64,000 nucleotides of DNA from Candidula unifasciata (Eukaryota; Mollusca; Gastropoda; Stylommatophora; Geomitridae), in assembly GCA_905116865.2 (NCBI GenBank), contig CAJHNH020002057.1, forward strand, positions 102,001 to 166,000, given 5' to 3'. A program made the translations under genes and the position numbers. Shown piece by piece: positions 1-11,741 of the stretch. The notes beneath the pieces are model-generated. The model worked only from the letters and a program-made list of their open reading frames with translations, made no database searches and was not told where the DNA came from. Positions within the stretch are counted from its first letter, which is position 1, and the number at the start of each line of letters is the position of its first letter.

Positions 1-175
1 TGTTGATCGGTCAGGCAGGGGGCGTATGACAGGAAGAGAACGATGAGTATTAATCATAAGTGTGCTATGGGAGCTGTTATCATCTACACTTTAAGACTTT
101 TGCTACAGGAGAAGGAGCACCTATGTGTACCCCCCAGTGTGCTAATGCTATGATGTCTATTCTGAGTCTATTCTT
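1..175 (+). mobile_element. LINE family A, 3' end fragment
   Basis: Reads CAMGAVIIYTLRLLLQEKEH then LCVPPSVL. This is the Cys/His 3' domain (ATGT-xx-YTLxxLLQExEHLWxCPEC) shared by the family A copies. Cut by the window edge. Confidence 0.6.
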
Positions 176-639
176 AATTAGTTAAAAATAATATACACAC
201 CTTTTTTTGAGATGTTCATATTGTAAGAATATGTAAAGCTGTCTAATTATGTGCGGATTCAAAGTCCATACGTCAACAGTGAAACAATTCTTGATTATTC
301 TGAAACAAAAATAAACGAAAACTGAAACAAAAGCAGCTCCAGGGAGAGAAATGGACAACAAATCAACACACAAACTGCTTCCGAAAGGAATATTACAACA
401 GTAGTGCGTTCCTGCAATTTCGACTGGGAATTTCCAATTTGCAAAAGTTTTGCTGAATAACATGGTTAAAGTTACACTAGAGCAGTTTTCTCCAAACTTT
501 TTTTTTCATGTCGTCATCCCCCTCCCCCCCCCCACCCCCACCCACCCACGGTTTCTATATACAGGTGGAAGATTTAAAATATGTTCTGAAAAAGGTGAAA
601 GACACTGCACCTGTGATATTCCCACATGAGGGACATGAG

Positions 640-2440
640 TGATGCAGACCTGGTGGAAATGACTGCTTGTTTCAATTAGAGCATTAGGACAGCTTCAGTC
701 CCAAAAGAGTGGGTGCACAGCTGCCTGATTCCACTTCCTACGCCTGGCAAGGCTCATTCAACACTCAGCGGCTTTAGGATCATAACCCTGCAAAACCCCT
801 TTGGTAAAGTTCTGGAGAAGATCGTGGCGGGTAAGATACAAGAATTTTTGGAACAGAGAAATCGCCTACCACGAGATTTGGGAAGCTAGCGGCCAGGGAA
901 GGACATACGGTCAAATACAGCCACTTTTGACTGACACCTTTGAAGGTGTCCAGAACAGGCAGAAAACGGTGGTAGAGGCCCTTGATTTAGAAGATCTTCA
1001 CAGCAGAGTCAAATACAGTATCTTGATGACAGCGCTTATTTCCTTGGTTGGTGAACTGGATAGCAATTGTTTTGTATACTCGTCGGGTAGCTCTCCGCCT
1101 GCGTTCATGAACCTCCGAACTTTAGCCCCTGGACTACCACAGGGATCTGCAATTTCACCTGTACTGTTAAGTGTTTTTACGAGCAAGATTGCGAACTTGG
1201 AGAAACCTATATTTGGCAGATTGACATTTGCAGACGATCTTTTCGTGTAATAGGAAGGGGAGGGGTCGGAATAAAATAGCTCAAGCGTTACAGGCAACAG
1301 TCGATAAGGTGATTGACTGGTGTATAGAGATGAATGCTGTAATCAACCCAGAAAAGGCAACGGTCTTGTGTTGTTCTTTGGAACATGATTGTTACAGATG
1401 ATGTTCCAAGCCTCAAAATAAATGGCAGGGATATCAAAAGAGACAGCAGACTGTGGTACTCGGGAATCACCTTTGACGAAAGCTTGTCTTTTAAAGATCC
1501 CATAGAGGAGGTGGTGACAAAGGCTCACAGAGGTCTTAATGCACTAAAGATTATGGCAGCAATGGATATGGAGAATGCTGTTCACACTTTATCAGCACTT
1601 AATCATCTCAGCTCACTGTCTCGAAGAGTCAGGTAAACAAACTGGAGCGCATACAGAATGAAGCTATGCGGGTGATCATGTGATGTACAAGGGACACCCA
1701 GAATGTGTGCATGCGATTTATTCTTGCATTGCCGATTATTGCAGATAGGCTAAAGGGGCTGCAGGTTAAGGCATACCTCAGAGTGGCTGCAGACAAAGAG
1801 CACATTCTGTATGCTTCTTTGGCTGCAGCTAAGGGTCAGAGGCTGAAAGGGAAAAATTGTGGACTGAAAAGTTATTTCCCAATTTATTATTATTATTATT
1901 ATCAGTTGTGTTTTTTTTTAGGTGAACTTTTGACTGTTGACCCCAGAAATCTGCATGAAATTGTGTGCAGAAAGTTCTTCAACGATTGTTTTGAATTTTT
2001 GACACAGTGTTGCATTAGAATACGTGCGTATTTTAAAAAGAGTGTCGAACAAAGCACGAACTACATAGTTCCAGTGACGATTACATCGGGATTAGGCTCA
2101 TGATTTTTTTCCCGACATTCCAATTGCCGCGTCCCCGAACTTTGTGTGACCTCAAAAATCTGCATGAGATAATAAATTTTTTAGTTATGGTGTCGAAGAG
2201 TTGTTGAAGAGATTGCATATTAATTTATGTGAAGGTCACGGGTAGTGAGCATACTTTGAATCTTTTCTCCAGGCCATACCGGCGTGGTGGGGAATGAAGA
2301 GACAGACAGATTGGCTGGATTTGCAGTACTGGGTGGTGAATTGATACATGACAAGGCAGCTGTGGTCAATGCCCTTTGGGAGCATTTAATAAAGTTAGAA
2401 GAGAACCATGATTATTAAGGCCTCAATTCAACTCAACTCA
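640..2440 (+). mobile_element. LINE family A, reverse transcriptase to RNase H, decayed
   Basis: RT fragments occur in order: a WVHSCLIPLPTPGKA-like start, PFGKVLEKIVAGKIQEFLEQ, LAPGLPQGSAISPVLLSVFT, FADDLFV (catalytic motif near 1230), a thumb-like region (KLERIQNEAMRVIM) and, after about 350 bp of unrelated DNA (1895-2250), the end of RNase H (GVVGNEETDRLAGF). Many stops and shifts; not functional. Confidence 0.75.
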
Positions 2441-2984
2441 ACTTTTCGTCCATTTATAGACTAACATTATATAATATTGTCACGCAGATATTGAGTTGAG
2501 TGCATGCGTATCACTGAGCTGTGGATTACATTTGGAATGGTTTTTTTTTTTTTTTTTTACTGTAACCAGTGAAGTGCTATGAACTTTAGATTCGGTAAAT
2601 GGTGAGCAGCCTGTTGCCACAGAATTGGTGGTGCCTTATGTGAATAAAATTACTCGCGTGTGCAACTGCTGACCCGTTTGTAACTGCTTCTTCCGTCGAT
2701 AATAAACTGCATTTCTAATGTCGGACTGTTTGTGTTAACACTGTTAATGCTGCCTTATGTTTTAATGCCTGTGCATGCTAATGGGTTTGCCGAGACTGCA
2801 GACTGCGTCAGTTTGTCTATAAGGAACAGTGATGGGCATTCTCTGTATGTGTGAATGTTTTTTTTTTTTTTTTTTCGTTGGCACAGGAGTGAAGCAACTA
2901 TGGGGTGATCCGATTGCTATGAAGATGAAACTACGATTACCATATGTGCTAGGCTCGACAAAATATTTTGTTACTTTTCTGAGT

Positions 2985-3659
2985 TTTTTCTGATGAGATA
3001 AGTTGAGCTGATTCGAGAGCCGACATCATAGCACTCGGGGCATTCCAATAAGCGCTCCGTCTCCATCTTCAACAGCCAGTGAAGAGTTACGATACTAATG
3101 GTGCCAGTAGCATTATGATTAAACGTCCGTCTTGCCTTTCCTCTGAGCCTCGAGCATCCGCCAGAACCTGTCGTCACTCCCCCACCCCTCCCCCGCGGAT
3201 CAATCTCCCCAGACTGTGGTGATCTATCTGCTCCTCCGAACTGTACACGCTCTCCCATAAGGCACTAACCACGTCTGCCTTCTCATTCATCTGTATTCCA
3301 CCAAGTTGTGCAGAGCCAGCCAGTCTGTCCCCCTATTCATTTTCCAACACGCAGGCGTGTCCCGGTGAAAAAAAAAAACAATACTCTTCACCCGTGTCCT
3401 CCGCAGTGAAGCATGCCACATTGCACAAAGCTTGCCTGTCCTTACCTTCCTCAGCTCAGCATGCTTTCTGAGTCAGTTACAATCACGATGTGTGTGTATG
3501 TGTGTGTCGTGTTCTCTAACCAGCAGCAAGATACAGTGACCGCCTCCACCTCCATTCTTAAGCTGGATGTTGTGGTATCATATGCTAGGCTCTCCTGCAC
3601 CAAACGTCGACCATCAACTTTTGCTTCGAAATCCAAAGCACTTCTTTATGCCTCTTGAC

Positions 3660-3660
<1 letters not shown>
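2985..3660 (-). mobile_element. LINE family A, RNase H and Cys domain, inverted copy
   Basis: Minus-strand reading gives NATGTISIVTLHWLLKMETE and LLECPECYDVGS at 3130-2995, preceded by degraded RNase H sequence to about 3660. Confidence 0.7.
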
Positions 3661-5114
<1,454 letters not shown>

Positions 5115-5116
5115 TA

Positions 5117-6110
5117 CAGTAGAACCTCGCTTAACAAGTACCTCTCATAACGAGTAATTCGCATAACGAGCAAAACAAATTGTAAAAGAATGACTTGCTT
5201 AACGAGCGACGTTTCGCATAACGAGTGGCGAGAAGAAGGGAAGTCCCGGATTGTGCATATGTTACATCAGTCTGTGTTAAGCACTCGCTCCAGCAGCATC
5301 GTAGTGTCGCTTGTGATCACACATTTTCTCACTTGTGTTTTTGTGTGTGATATATGTGCATGAATCCTCCAGGCCTACAAGATGACCTCCCTGAAGAATT
5401 TAAGTTCATCAAGATCTAGTTTCTGCCTCCTAACACCACTCCGTTACTCCAGCCCATGGACCAGCAAGTTATTTCTAACTTTAAGAAGCTCTACACGAAA
5501 GCACTCTTCGAGCATTGTTTTCAGGTGACAGAAGAGACAACCTAACTCTCACCGAGTTTTGGAAAATCACTTCCACATCGTTGCCTGCCTCAAGATGATC
5601 GACAAGGCGGTGGAAGGGGTTACCAAGAGAACCCTAACTTCTGCTTGGAAGAAGCCTTGGCCGGACAGCGTTGTCGATTTGTGACTTTGAGGGGTTCAAG
5701 ACAGTACCTGTGGAACCTGTAGTCATCAAGATTATGTCTTTAGTCACTATCATGGTATTGTAGGTGAATATCGAAGAGTTTGTGGAAGAGCACAGCCAAG
5801 AGCCGACCACCGAAGAGCTTATGGAGTTGCAATGTGTTTCACAGTAAGAAGTTTTGGAGGAAAGTTTGTCAGAGGAGGAGGAGGAGGTAACAGAAAAGCA
5901 ACAATCTTCTGGCGAAGTAAGAGAAAGCTCAAAGCATAGGAAACTGTTGCATCTTACATTGAGAAGCATCACCCTAATAAGGAAGTGGCTATGCGTGCAG
6001 CAATTTTATTAAATGATAATGCTGTGTCGCATTTTCGTTAAATTTTGAAGCGTCGGCAGAAGCAAATGTCTCTGGGCATCTTTCTAGTAAACAAAATAAT
6101 TGGCTGTGTA
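5117..6110 (+). mobile_element. Tigger/pogo-type DNA transposon relic
   Basis: It starts with CAGTAGAACCTCGCTTAAC after a TA dinucleotide, a pogo/Tigger-like terminus. Downstream is the C-terminal part of a DDE transposase like TIGD1 (FLPPNTTPLLQPMDQQVI, then an acidic stretch), broken by stops and shifts. The catalytic N-terminal half is absent, so it is internally deleted. The right inverted repeat was not found. Confidence 0.75.
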
Positions 6111-7390
6111 TCATAATTATTTCGACTTTATTTTTCTGCAAATCGAATTCGCATTCCAGGTAGGTTCGTTCCGCGTTTGGTATAAAGGATGAAGATGATT
6201 CACATGCCTTAACAAAATGTATATACTTTTCTTTGAATAAACGTTATGCATAGCATTTTGTGAGTGGGGGGGGGGGGGGCGGGGGGGGGGGTGTGCAGTC
6301 GGTAGATAATGAGGAGATCAATCCCACCAGGACATCAGTTGAGCAATAAACACCCGGTGACACAAAATGCCACCATTCGAATAAGTATCCATGGGACAGG
6401 TCCCAAAAACCTGTTCAACCCATAGGTTGGGTTATATTAGGGGCCCCGTAACAGCCAGAGTGGGGCTTCAAACAAAAAATTAAGTCCGACATTGGGACGC
6501 ATAATGACTAATCGGTATATTATTCCAGGGTCAGTTAAGCTCAAATTGGATGTCGTGGAGAGGGAATATTTGGAAATGATGCATTTCTGAAGCCATAACA
6601 TACATTGGAACTATGCGAACTGTGTATACGACTTGTTTAGTTATAGTCTATAGACATATAAAATCTTGCAGAAGTGAATTGTCTGTTTTCTTCACGGCAT
6701 GCCTTACACGCGATGGTTAAAAGTATTTGTAGCCTACCTGCAAGGCATTAACTTAGCATTACAAAACATTTTAGAATTGAACCTATCTGCCAAAGTAAGA
6801 ACAGAGATTAATGGAGCTTAGTTTGTGTCGCATTGCTCTTCATCTTCTTCAGTTGATATCTGTAACAGGATTATCAAGCTCAGAAATGCAGTGCTAGATG
6901 TCGAAGTGTTCAACTTAAAAATCTGACTTTCAGGGCTGACAACTCTTTGTCACAGATGTAAAAGTATGCGGAGCATAGTTAAGCATGTAGCTTCTAATTT
7001 GGGCATAGAATTAAAACCCCTTGGAACTCCCGGCAAAGTCTAAGTAAACAAAACTCCCCCAATGAAGATGGTAAAGAAGATGTAGATTGGCCAGGCAATA
7101 TGAAATGGATGAATGCACCGAGGCAAATATCGTTTCTGTAATATTGGATAATGTTATTGAGGGACATACAGCTCGTTTCAATGCTGATATTTCTAAGATG
7201 TTTAGCTTCCTCTTTAAGTAAATGTCAGTTCATTAAGATAAAGATAAACAGACAGAGAAATTAAAATTACTGGCGAGTCAATATCCAGCTGATTTCAGCG
7301 AAGATTTTTATAATGCTGGTAAGTCATTTGCCATCTGTTCAAGAAAATTATGTTTATGTTTATTCGACGGATCAACATCACGGCACAAGA
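6110..7390. other. Unassigned upstream stretch
   Basis: No gene seen. Contains a G homopolymer (6266-6292) and the second copy of the 3730-type repeat (6345-6515). Confidence 0.45.
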
Positions 7391-7725
7391 GTGTAACCCA
7401 TAACTGCTCCGTTCTACTTCTGACTCAAGCCTGAGTCCGAAGAATCTCATCACAGTGCCCGAACTCTCTAGAACCGGCGAGGACCCTGAAGTACTTTAGG
7501 TAGATTTTTAACTCCAAATTTTCCATGGGCAGCGCCGTTAGGCTACTCTTTTCGATTTGCAACAATACACACGGGGGTCCGATCTTACTACTCCAGAGAC
7601 CAGGGAAAATTACTAGAATCTACGTGTACAAATCCCGGCCTTAATGGGGGCTTGAACCCGTGACCTCCAGCACTCGAGACGGACACCATGCCTCGGCGAA
7701 AAGGAGAGAGGGAGAGAACAAATTA
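7390..7725 (-). repeat. SINE U, inverted copy
   Basis: The minus strand has a tRNA-like head with a GGTTCAAGCCC-type B box and a body containing AAAAAGAGTAGCCTA, shared with 55683-55860. Confidence 0.65.
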
Positions 7726-7934
7726 GTCTTGTTCCAGCTCTTAATAATCATGTCGGCGGCCCTGAACCCCTCTCTCCAGGATATAGGATTGTCTAAGAAT
7801 CGTTTCCCGTTGTCTTCCCCTGTCTCCTTTCCACATACGTTTCAGTGGTAACAACATGTTTTCGTTTCCTTCTTGTCTTCTCATAACATGACTGAAAAAT
7901 CATTTTGTACACACTATTAGCTGCTACCTTTTTT

Positions 7935-8115
7935 TTCTTCTTTAAAAATGACCTTGGCTCCTAGCCTTGAGTGGGTACCGGGTGCAGTCCCGGAAAGTGA
8001 AGCCTGCTGGCGTGATGCTGACCACATCACCCATCTTGTGCCATATAAAAATATGGGTCAAGCCCTATATGCCCTAAACGCTTAATGGCGTGAAAAAGGG
8101 CTCTTTATTTTACCT
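7935..8115 (+). repeat. SINE P copy
   Basis: Contains the family blocks: GGTACC-x-GGTGCAGTCC, GAAAGTGAAG, GTGATGCTGACCACATCA, and a 3' end like GTGAAAAAGGGCTCTTTA. Confidence 0.75.
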
Positions 8116-8119
8116 TTAT

Positions 8120-8400
8120 AGCTGCTACTATTCCATAATAAACAGCATCCTTTCTCGAAAGCTGAAATATTTTGGTCATTTCAAGCGCCATGACGGACTG
8201 GAAAAAAATTATAGCAGAAGGCATGGGGCCAAGGAAGGAGGGGCAGGGGCCGACCAACACGAAGATGGGCACAGGATATAGGTGACTCCTTGAGTGTGAA
8301 AATGCATGAGGCAGGACAACTGGCGAGAGACCGAGTTTTTTTTTTCAGGGAGATTGTGATGAGAGCGACGTTCTGCAAAGGACCTGCTACATGATGATGA
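8120..8400 (+). mobile_element. LINE 3' fragment with TGATGA tail
   Basis: Encodes LKYFGHFKRHDGLEK and, in another frame, the same C-terminus as 63540-63775 (RT distal region). It ends TTCTGCAAAGGACCTGCTAC then ATGATGATGA. Confidence 0.7.
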
Positions 8401-8910
8401 CTATTCCATAACACTAGAGAGTTCCAATCGCCAGGGGAGATCATCTAGCAAACATTTCCGTCACGCTGCACAGAAAAAAGTTTGTAAGATCATTTTGTGT
8501 TTTCTCTGTTGTTGAATACCAACCGTAAATTACTTCAAGTATTTGGGCAGATAAATTTATATTGTTATTGTAAGTATATCGAATTACATAATGCAGTTTT
8601 CAAAACCCTATCCATACTAAGTTATATTTTGTTACGACAATCGTCAAACAGTACAGTACAGTAGCCATTCTATTTTTTTTTAGAATGATTTTGTTTATCA
8701 CCGACCAAGTCCAACCGAGGCGAACGAACCGAACAGTCTCAACTCAAACCAGGTCTTTTAAAAATTAATGTTCATATACTTTATGACTGTTTAAGTGGCT
8801 GCAATCTGATCAATCTCTTCTTCTTGAAAACCTTTTTTATTTTCTGCAAACAGGTTTCAGTTAATATCTTCTGACAGTATATTATATATTAATAATTATA
8901 ATTTGTATAG

Positions 8911-9335
8911 CTATCACTATCTTCCGAATAACTTCAATAACGGTCCCAAATTATTGAGGCCGAAAATACACCCTAACAGGGCCTCAGTCACATGTAAATT
9001 GCGACTTAAAGTGCGCACTTCCGGCGACTACCGCCACCGCCGATAGTATCTTCCACGCTGCTAAGCGCGAAGATGATTGGGGCTAAACTGACTAAACTAG
9101 ATGTCTGGGACTCACGAGCAGCTACCGCATCTCCTGCAGTTTCCTTCATTTTAAATTTTATTTGCTCCCGAGTCCCAGCCATCTAGTTTAGCCTCAATCC
9201 ACGCCGCTCACAGGGGCATGGGAGATACTCTCTGCTGAAGTCCTCAATTTACATGTGAAACTGAATGAGGCCCTGTTAGGGTATATTTTCAGCCTCAATA
9301 ATTTAGGACCATTATTCGGAAGATAGCCATTTGTA
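8911..9335. repeat. Long foldback (inverted-repeat) MITE
   Basis: The left arm (from 8911) and right arm (to 9335) are imperfect inverted copies of about 200 bp each: GGCTATCTTCCGAATAA..., CCCTAACAGGGCCTCA..., CATGTAAATTG..., GGCTAAACTAGATG. Almost the whole element can fold on itself. Confidence 0.8.
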
Positions 9336-9349
9336 AATATACAATAATA

Positions 9350-9435
9350 ATCGGCTATCCTTCGAATAACGGTACCAAATTATCAAGGCTAAGACAATAC
9401 CCTAACAGGGCCTCAATCATATGTAAATTGCGGAC
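9350..9435. repeat. Solo arm of the foldback MITE
   Basis: A third copy of the terminal block (CGGCTATCCTTCGAATAACG ... CCCTAACAGGGCCTCAA) just right of the full element. Confidence 0.75.
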
Positions 9436-9614
9436 TTATTATATGAGACATATCTGGTAATCTGGTAATCCTAGTTTCAGCTTCATAGCAAACGGGTCAC
9501 CCCACAGATGCTCCGCTCTTGTGCCAACGAAAAACAAACGCAGCTCACACTTCACAGTGTCACACCATGCACTCAACTCAGAAGCTGGGCGACAAAACTA
9601 CTGTTATGCCAATA

Positions 9615-9728
9615 TATATTGCCAAGTTTTGTATACCATATATTGAATGTATAGAAGTATTTACTTTAATTCTAAGTGATTTGAAGCAAAAACTTTATTG
9701 ATGAGGCTATGTGAATAAATAAGTATCT
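9615..9728 (+). repeat. 114-bp direct duplication, copy 1
   Basis: Matches 10546-10659 at an offset of exactly 931 bp, with one difference seen (GAATGT versus GAGTGT). Confidence 0.9.
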
Positions 9729-10234
9729 GAGACATTTACTAAAATATATGGTGATCAGTATTAGTAGTGTAATTTTTCTTAATATTTCTGACATCAATTG
9801 CTGGACTCACTCCTGACTACTAGGTTCCCCAAACTCTCACTTTGGCTGTAGTACAATCTCAGGTGCTGTTATTTTTTTTTATCATTTAGTAGCTTTGAGA
9901 ATACTTACCATTTGAGAATTCACATTTTTAATGTGTAAATCTCTCATAATATAATTTTTCCTTTAAAAGAACAACACATTAATGGCATACCTTTTCTCTT
10001 TGTAATTTGTTTTATTTGTATTTCATTTTTACCATCATGTGTTATTGCTTATCCAAACTAACAAAGAAACTATATTATCAAGGGATTGAGTATTGGACAC
10101 CAAGGCCCGTCTTACATTCTGGCCTCACCATGTCCATAAATTACTACATTCATACATCACTTTAGCACATAAAATAAGAGAAGCTTGTTACCTAAAGGTA
10201 AGGTAAAGATAAAGTCGGTAGATGTGAACCAGGT

Positions 10235-10500
10235 CATTGCACACGGTTATAAACCATAAGTGCTCTGACACCAGTATGGACAGCTGATAAGAATTGTCCG
10301 CCTGTGTCGCCGTTCGCACGTAACTCTGTAGCTACGGCGACGTTCCTCCATTTACCCCAGAGTGTCAACTCTGGTACCCATTTCCTAGAGGCTGGGTGAA
10401 ACCCGGAAGCTGCCCGGTTTCGAACTCCGACCGTGGGCTGCAGTGAGTCGCAGCTGGATTTGAAAGCAAGCTTCTTATCAACTGCACTAACGTGGCTCAC
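10235..10500 (-). repeat. tRNA-headed SINE, inverted
   Basis: The minus strand begins GTGAGCCACGTTAGTGCAGT and has a degenerate B box (GAGTTCGAAACC) some 55 bp later. It lies inside the duplicated interval next to NOL9 exon 1. Confidence 0.6.
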
Positions 10501-10545
10501 CTGTTCTGGTATATCTTGGTTGACTCTGATGTCTATGAAAAGTAG

Positions 10546-10659
10546 TATATTGCCAAGTTTTGTATACCATATATTGAGTGTATAGAAGTATTTACTTTAA
10601 TTCTAAGTGATTTGAAGCAAAAACTTTATTGATGAGGCTATGTGAATAAATAAGTATCT
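10546..10659 (+). repeat. 114-bp direct duplication, copy 2
   Basis: This copy ends 21 bp before the acceptor of NOL9 coding exon 1, so it supplies the branch-point region of that intron. Confidence 0.9.
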
Positions 10660-10682
10660 ACAACCATTTTGATTATTTTCAG

Positions 10683-11741
10683 GATTCTGTTCCTGTAGTG
10701 TTGACCAGATATTGAGATTATGAAACATGTCTAACTCCAAGAGGACTCACATATCAGCTTACCAGATGTATTCTCAGCATTCAAAATCTAGCCGTCACAG
10801 TCGTTCTTCGAGTTCAGATGGTTCACACAATAACCATGAGAGAAAGTCGGTCGATTTGAAAGGAATTAAACGTTCGGACAGCACCAGTTCCCAAGACTTA
10901 CACATGCGCAGAGAGAAAAGCTATGACTCTGATGATGAAGTTTTAAAACGCCATGCCTCAAAAAGCTCACCTTCAAAAGATCATTCTTCTGAAAAGCATA
11001 GATCTCTTAAATATTCGGAACAGAAAGAAGATGTTCGTAAAAAGCAAGCAGAAAATGACAGAAAGCACTCTACCCGATCACTGATGGATATTGACTTCAG
11101 TAACACTTCTAAGAGCAGTTTATCGAGGTGGAAAGAGCACACTTCTCATCATGATTTTTCTTCTGAAGAAGAGTCCCATGGACATGTAGACAGGTACAAT
11201 GACTGGAAAGGTACGAGACGATATAGTAAATATTCTGATTCAGAAGATGAGGGTGACATGTGGCATAACACCAGCAAAAGTAGACGGGCTTGGAAAAATT
11301 CATCACCATTAACTCAGCCTTCTGATTATGACTCACAGCCTGCTGCACTTGTAGTTGATATGGTAGACAGACTGCATAACAAAGAGCGCAAAGAGGTCGT
11401 CAGGAGACAGTCACTCAAGGCCGAAACCGTTGCTTGAAACTTACATACCACCGCCAACCAAGAAACCAGTAAGTTTGCTTGATTTGCCTAGTGCAGGAAG
11501 CAGAAATGGTTCCCGTTATCAAAGGAAATCATTTCATGGCTTTTCATCTTCGGTGCGAAAACCTTTGGTTCAAAACCTCACAGATTCAGAGAGAAAGTTA
11601 AATCAGGGTTCTAAAATGTCGCAGTCTTCAAGGAAACGCTCAATACCAGAAGATCAAAAAGAATCACCAGTGAAAAAGTCCAAGATGTCTAAAGTCCAGA
11701 AATGAAGCCAAAGACAAGCTAACAGTAATGACAGCCAGCAA
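10683..11741 (+). CDS. NOL9: NOL9 coding exon 1, two apparent +1 frameshifts
   Basis: The acceptor AG is at 10681-10682 and the start ATG at 10727. The first frame runs to a stop at 11435-11437, but the protein sense continues in the next frame ([14 protein letters not shown]) from about 11420. It shifts again at the AAA run 11700-11702, just before a TGA at 11703. Dropping one base at each place gives an open frame to the donor GTAAGT at 11742, ending with two bases of a Lys codon that exon 2 completes. The product is Ser/Arg/Lys-rich and low in complexity, with a bipartite nuclear-localisation-like cluster (RKRS...VKKSK). Either the assembly has indel errors or this allele is damaged. Confidence 0.85.

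Noticed and set aside
801..1250. Host protein-coding gene at the left end
   Set aside because: The reading contains LPQGSAISP and FADD reverse-transcriptase motifs with flanking stops: a dead LINE.
9000..9075. NOL9 promoter at the CG-rich ETS-like sequence
   Set aside because: Tempting for a housekeeping gene, but the sequence lies inside the arm of a foldback element. Without transcript data I do not call it a promoter.
10727..11437. Separate SR-type gene upstream of NOL9
   Set aside because: After the two single-base corrections the exon splices in phase into the NOL9 domain and the total is a whole number of codons.
11418..11705. Programmed ribosomal frameshifting in NOL9
   Set aside because: Neither site has a clear slippery sequence, both shifts are in the same direction, and errors or indels explain them more simply.
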